Below are positions 60,417-64,000 of a stretch of 64,000 nt of DNA, in pieces (the first letter of the stretch is position 1; every line of letters begins with the position of its first letter). This DNA is from Staphylococcus muscae (GTDB taxonomy: Bacteria > Bacillota > Bacilli > Staphylococcales > Staphylococcaceae): the NCBI RefSeq assembly GCF_003019275.1, contig NZ_CP027848.1, positions 992,001-1,056,000 of the forward strand. Reading direction: 5' to 3'. Below the pieces are notes generated by a model that saw nothing but the letters and a program-made list of their open reading frames with translations, did no database searches and had not been told where the DNA came from. The translations under genes and the position numbers were made by a program.

Positions 60417-61074
60417 TGAGCCCGATATTCGTGATATATGTAAAACTTATTTTGAATTTGAAGGTTATACCGTATCGACTGCTGGCAATGGGCAAGAAGC
60501 ATTGGACCTTCTGGATGCCTCTATCGATCTCATCATTCTAGATATTATGATGCCTGACAAAGATGGTTACACTGTTGTGAAAGAAATGCAGGCACGCCAA
60601 TTAGAAATTCCATATATTTATCTCACAGCGAAAACAACAGAATCTGATGCCATATATGGCCTGATGCTTGGGGCAGATGATTATGTCAAAAAACCATTTA
60701 GCCCCCGAGAACTTGTTATTCGTGCTAAAAATATATTAAAACGGGTGAAGCACACCCCTGTGGCTCAAGACATTTTGACATTTGGAACACTTACGCTAGA
60801 TAACCTGACAAAAACCATGACAATTCATACAGAAACAGTCAATTTAAGGGTGAAAGAATTTGAGTTACTCTGGTATTTCGCTACACATGAAAATGTCGCT
60901 CTATCAAAGACTGATTTACTCGAACAAGTATGGGGCTATGATTACTATGAAGATATGAATACGTTAAATGTTCATATTCACCGCTTGAGAGAAAAACTTG
61001 AACAACACAGCTATGATGACTATGCAATTACAACAGTTTGGGGACTTGGTTATAAGTTCCAAAGGAGGCATTAG
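60391..61074 (+). CDS. saeR: Response regulator SaeR
   Basis: A 227-residue OmpR-type regulator that controls exoprotein and virulence genes. The receiver has VDDEPD with the phospho-Asp51 in [10 protein letters not shown], Lys in KKPFSPREL; the winged-helix domain ends [15 protein letters not shown] and [13 protein letters not shown]. Strong similarity to S. aureus SaeR. The frame is open from ATG 60382, but AGGGAATGATGCGC precedes ATG 60391, and the protein from there aligns end to end. Confidence 0.95.
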   Translation: MEHILIVDDEPDIRDICKTYFEFEGYTVSTAGNGQEALDLLDASIDLIILDIMMPDKDGYTVVKEMQARQLEIPYIYLTAKTTESDAIYGLMLGADDYVKKPFSPRELVIRAKNILKRVKHTPVAQDILTFGTLTLDNLTKTMTIHTETVNLRVKEFELLWYFATHENVALSKTDLLEQVWGYDYYEDMNTLNVHIHRLREKLEQHSYDDYAITTVWGLGYKFQRRH

Positions 61075-62103
61075 ATGACAATTCGCAAACAATTATTCCT
61101 TTCTTTTGTCACTTCTGTCATCATCACAACACTGTTCTTATTCATCCTTTATAAACTCATGTGGTTCGATGCACAACAAACACTGTTTCTCACATTGTTT
61201 TCAATGATTTCAAGTATGATGACTATGATGATTGCACTCACTTTTATCGTGCCAACCATTCATAAAATCGAACGTCTGAATAAAGAAACACAAAAAGTAG
61301 CAGACGGAGACTTTAACATCGATCCTATCACCATCTCATCTCCATCAGAACTAAAGGAACTCAATGACTCATTCAAAGTGATGGTACGACGAGTTGAACA
61401 ACAAATGGCTCAAATTAAAGATGAAGAAGCGGAAAAAATGTACATGGTTCAAAACTTAGCACATGATTTAAAAACTCCGCTAGCAAGCATTAAGTCATAT
61501 TCCGAAGCACTACGAGATGGTATGATTAATGGCACAAATTCACAACAACATGCATACAATGTATTGATTAACCAAGCAGATCGACTAAGCCATATGTTTG
61601 ATGACTTAACATCTATGGTGAGTGTCACAACACATGCACAAGATAGAGTCTCTCTGCAAGTTGATCAATTGCTGATATCAATATTGGATCCTTACCAACA
61701 GCAATTAGAACAGGAAGACCGCTCTCTAACTGTTAATGCAGACACATCGATTCCACGCTTTATGCAAGATAAGATGGCAATTGAACGTATTATTTCAAAC
61801 TTCTTGGATAACGCCTTAAAATTTTCAGAAACTGGAACGCCCATCGATGTAAATATTAAGCAACTATCGCCAAATGAATTAGCAATTTCTGTGAGAGATG
61901 AAGGGACAGGTATTGAATCAAAATATTTGAATCGTATTTTTGAACGAACATTTCGGATAGACCCGTCACGTAACCTTGATCGTGGTGGTTCAGGCTTAGG
62001 CTTATATATTGCTCAAACACTTGCGCATCAGATTGGTGGTCATATTGAAGTCCAAAGTACTTATGGTATAGGAACAACCGTAACATTGTATTTTCCTATT
62101 TAA
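61075..62103 (+). CDS. saeS: Sensor histidine kinase SaeS
   Basis: A 342-residue intramembrane-sensing kinase with two N-terminal helices joined by a very short outside loop (LMWFDAQQTLF, similar to S. aureus LMWFNGHMTL), then HAMP, the H-box NLAHDLKTPLAS (His130), N-box NFLDNALKFSET, and G boxes DEGTGIESKY and GGSGLGLYIA. It phosphorylates SaeR and its phosphatase activity is tuned by SaePQ. It begins directly after the saeR stop. Ends at a strong terminator. Confidence 0.95.
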   Translation: MTIRKQLFLSFVTSVIITTLFLFILYKLMWFDAQQTLFLTLFSMISSMMTMMIALTFIVPTIHKIERLNKETQKVADGDFNIDPITISSPSELKELNDSFKVMVRRVEQQMAQIKDEEAEKMYMVQNLAHDLKTPLASIKSYSEALRDGMINGTNSQQHAYNVLINQADRLSHMFDDLTSMVSVTTHAQDRVSLQVDQLLISILDPYQQQLEQEDRSLTVNADTSIPRFMQDKMAIERIISNFLDNALKFSETGTPIDVNIKQLSPNELAISVRDEGTGIESKYLNRIFERTFRIDPSRNLDRGGSGLGLYIAQTLAHQIGGHIEVQSTYGIGTTVTLYFPI

Positions 62104-62110
62104 ATGATAA

Positions 62111-62158
62111 ACAGGCAGTCACAAAATAGAGAATGTCTCTATTTTATGACTGCCTTTT
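62111..62158. terminator. Bidirectional terminator between saeS and the PepSY-like gene
   Basis: AGGCAGTCA pairs with TGACTGCCT and an inner AAAATAGAGA pairs with TCTCTATTTT, followed by TTTATTTTT. Confidence 0.92.
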
Positions 62159-62176
62159 ATTTTTATTGCTCCGATG

Positions 62177-62686
62177 CTAATCATCGTCTATCTCGTCATC
62201 ATCATCGTCTGAATAATAGTAGTACGGATTGGGCTGGACTTGTAAATTCGTTTGTGCGCCAGACTGCTGTGCTACTGACGGATCTTCCATTGATTGTGTC
62301 TGTGAAGGTGCTTGCTGCTGCACATTTTGCTGTTCAGATGTTTGATCGCCTGTTTGTTTCTCTTTTGACTGTTGCACACGCTTTTTCTTTGGTTTTTCTT
62401 TTTTTTCAGCCTTTCGCTTAATCACTTTTAAATGAGATATTTTTTCTGACTGTCGATCGATCTGAAATCGAAAAATTTTCTGTTTATCTTCAACTGTTAC
62501 TTTAAAATAGTGTTTATCTTCAGACATGTTAAAACTTTTGATGTCTCCAGCGTAACGTTCTTTCACCATTGCTTTTCCTTCTTCGGCACTCAATAATGAC
62601 TTATTACTCTGAAAGATCATCATTCCCAACACTAAAATAAGCACGAAGATAATCATATATAAAATAGGTTTTATTAAATTATTCAA
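62177..62686 (-). CDS. PepSY-like membrane-anchored protein with acidic tail
   Basis: A 169-residue protein. Residues about 7-26 are a membrane helix, then about 33-90 look like one PepSY-type module (LSAEEGKAMVKERYAGDIKS, FKVTVEDKQKIFRFQIDRQS). A strongly basic linker (KRKAEKKEKPKKKR) leads into a Gln-rich region and a polyacidic C-terminus with four Tyr and a run of Asp. It overlaps the histidine kinase gene upstream by 8 bp, so the two are cotranscribed; PepSY proteins often act as extracytoplasmic partners or inhibitors. I do not recognise a named gene. Confidence 0.7.
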   Translation of the reverse strand: MNNLIKPILYMIIFVLILVLGMMIFQSNKSLLSAEEGKAMVKERYAGDIKSFNMSEDKHYFKVTVEDKQKIFRFQIDRQSEKISHLKVIKRKAEKKEKPKKKRVQQSKEKQTGDQTSEQQNVQQQAPSQTQSMEDPSVAQQSGAQTNLQVQPNPYYYYSDDDDDEIDDD

Positions 62687-64000
62687 TCACATGCTCCTTT
62701 ATATTAAGTGTTATCGTTGTTCCCTCTCCGACAGTTGATGCCATAGAAATATCCACTTGATTTTTCTGGGCAATTTCTTTAGCAATATACAAACCAAGGC
62801 CACTGCCCCCATTTTGTCTTGTCCGTGCCTTATCCACACGATAAAAACGGTCAAATATTTTATTTAAACTCTCTTCAGGGATACCTTCACCTTTATCGCT
62901 GATTTGAATTTTAATTGCTCGATTCACACTATGGATTTGAATCACAATGACTTCATCACTATACTTCATGGCATTATCAATAAATATCGTAAAGAGTTGG
63001 ATCAACTGTTCTTTATTTGTTTTTATATATTTCGAGGTCTCTTTACCATTGACGACAATCTTCCTTTCATAAGCCAATGTTAACTTTTTAGATAACTGTC
63101 GCAATACTTGTGTCACATCAAAAATTTCTATTTCTGATTGTTGTTTCTTCTGTTGGAATGACGTAATTTGTAACATTTGATCTGCCAAACTTTTCATCCG
63201 CTTCGACTCTTCATGAATCACGTCTAATCCTTCATCAAGAAGTTCTGGTTTTTGTTTACCAAATCGTTTCAACATCTTACTATAACTATGAATAACGGTA
63301 ATTGGTGTTTTAAGCTCATGGGATGCATTCGCAATGAAACTTTGTTCTTTCTCTTCTTGTTCACTTAATCGCTGCATCATCAAGTTGAAAGTATCAGTCA
63401 AATCATCCAGTTCCTTAGTGCTACGTTCCAACTTTTCCACTTTTCGATAACCTTTTGTTTTATTAATATTAGACATTTTATCAATGAGTAAATGAATAGG
63501 TTTTAAAATATTATGTGTAATAATCATATTTAATATAAAGATAATCAGCGTCAACATCACCGTGGATCCTATCAATATCCACTTGAGTGTTTCAAATGAT
63601 TCATGTTTCATATCGACATTTTCATAGATTTGTAAATTGACGGTTTCATCATTCTCCCATAAGACTGGCACAGATACCATGACAAAGTAATGCCCTTTAT
63701 GTTCGACATAACGATCCACCTGTTTGTTGGAATAATCCGAGACCAATGATTCATAATTTTTATTTGTCATAATTTGGATTTTTCGTTTATTGTCACGGTC
63801 TACAATCGCAATCGAACCATCTGATAATAAATGATTCACTATAATTCTTTCATTGTCACCACGATGATGCTGTGACTTTTCTAACTCTTTAATAATATTC
63901 ACTGCTCTGTTTTCTATTTGATGCACTTCACTATCAATCGCATTCTTTTTAAATGTCATATAGACAAAAACATTTACAATAATTAAAGTAATGACGATCA
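62679..64000 (-). CDS. Sensor histidine kinase, 5' end beyond window edge
   Basis: The frame is open to the right edge, giving at least 440 residues. A first membrane helix (VIVITLIIVNVFVYM) lies at the edge, then an extracytoplasmic region of about 130 residues, a second helix (LKWILIGSTVMLTLIIFILN), HAMP, the H-box FIANASHELKTPITV, N-box FIDNAMKYSDEV and G boxes DKGEGIPEESLN and NGGSGLGLYIAKE. The internal ATG 63959 is not the start, because the helix precedes it. The response regulator gene should lie further right. It is an EnvZ/OmpR-class kinase, not SaeS and not obviously ArlS. Signal unknown. Confidence 0.9.
   Translation of the reverse strand, partial: IVITLIIVNVFVYMTFKKNAIDSEVHQIENRAVNIIKELEKSQHHRGDNERIIVNHLLSDGSIAIVDRDNKRKIQIMTNKNYESLVSDYSNKQVDRYVEHKGHYFVMVSVPVLWENDETVNLQIYENVDMKHESFETLKWILIGSTVMLTLIIFILNMIITHNILKPIHLLIDKMSNINKTKGYRKVEKLERSTKELDDLTDTFNLMMQRLSEQEEKEQSFIANASHELKTPITVIHSYSKMLKRFGKQKPELLDEGLDVIHEESKRMKSLADQMLQITSFQQKKQQSEIEIFDVTQVLRQLSKKLTLAYERKIVVNGKETSKYIKTNKEQLIQLFTIFIDNAMKYSDEVIVIQIHSVNRAIKIQISDKGEGIPEESLNKIFDRFYRVDKARTRQNGGSGLGLYIAKEIAQKNQVDISMASTVGEGTTITLNIKEHVIE

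Noticed and set aside
62104..62421. 105-codon frame opposite the PepSY-like gene
   Set aside because: It runs through the terminator hairpin, has no ribosome binding site, and mirrors a low-complexity Gln/Asp region.

Overview
The window is a low-G+C Firmicutes chromosome segment from a Staphylococcus. The evidence is saePQRS, sepA/sdrM, a staphyloferrin A locus (sfa/hts), asp23/amaP, UPF0457, and a type II pantothenate kinase, with gene order from glmS to asp23 that broadly follows S. aureus. Several departures from the S. aureus layout (sae beside asp23, no deoC between pdp and deoD, an ars operon and an extra MFS gene between sfaD and asp23) point to another species, perhaps of the hyicus-intermedius group. 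That species guess is inference only.

Region by region. 1-17.5 kb is core metabolism: a GNAT acetyltransferase cut by the left edge, a BCCT betaine-type transporter, coaW, a DUF2750-like gene, a SAM-riboswitch-controlled M20 hydrolase/ATP-grasp pair next to luxS, the nucleoside phosphorylases pdp and deoD, rbsK, an NhaC antiporter with a cre site, an unusual EVE-EVE-degenerate-AAA protein, and a FadR-type regulator with its operator. 17.5-19.3 kb holds a DUF975-like membrane protein, a HAD phosphatase and an ABC ATPase.

19.4-21.5 kb is an AT-rich island between that ABC gene and glmS. It contains a two-gene Kiwa-like defence locus in which both genes appear frameshifted, and a decayed tnsA (Tn7-type endonuclease) directly behind the glmS stop codon, the classical attTn7 position. 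21.5-27.9 kb carries glmS with its ribozyme, glmM-cdaR-dacA (amino-sugar and c-di-AMP metabolism) and rocF. 28.2-34.5 kb is one rRNA operon (16S-23S-5S-Asn-Glu-Val-Tyr-Gln-Lys) on the minus strand.

34.5-43.6 kb: mrp, the sdrM-sepA-MFS efflux cluster, a hemolysin-III-type membrane protein, a uridylyltransferase, a YdjM-like protein, UPF0457 and a YjiH-type membrane protein. 43.8-52.9 kb is an iron block under Fur boxes: htsABC uptake and sfaABC/sfaD staphyloferrin A synthesis and export. 53-56.4 kb: an MFS gene and arsRBC. 56.4-59 kb: amaP-DUF2273-asp23 behind a sigma-B promoter, and hchA. 59.3-62.1 kb: saePQRS behind a SaeR box. The right edge holds a PepSY-like membrane protein and a truncated sensor kinase.

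Three loci (4.3, 9.7 and 59.1 kb) carry a dispersed intergenic element of about 110-121 bp whose predicted hairpin stems differ between copies by compensatory changes. That element, the decayed Tn7/Kiwa island and the EVE-AAA protein are the most interesting non-routine items.
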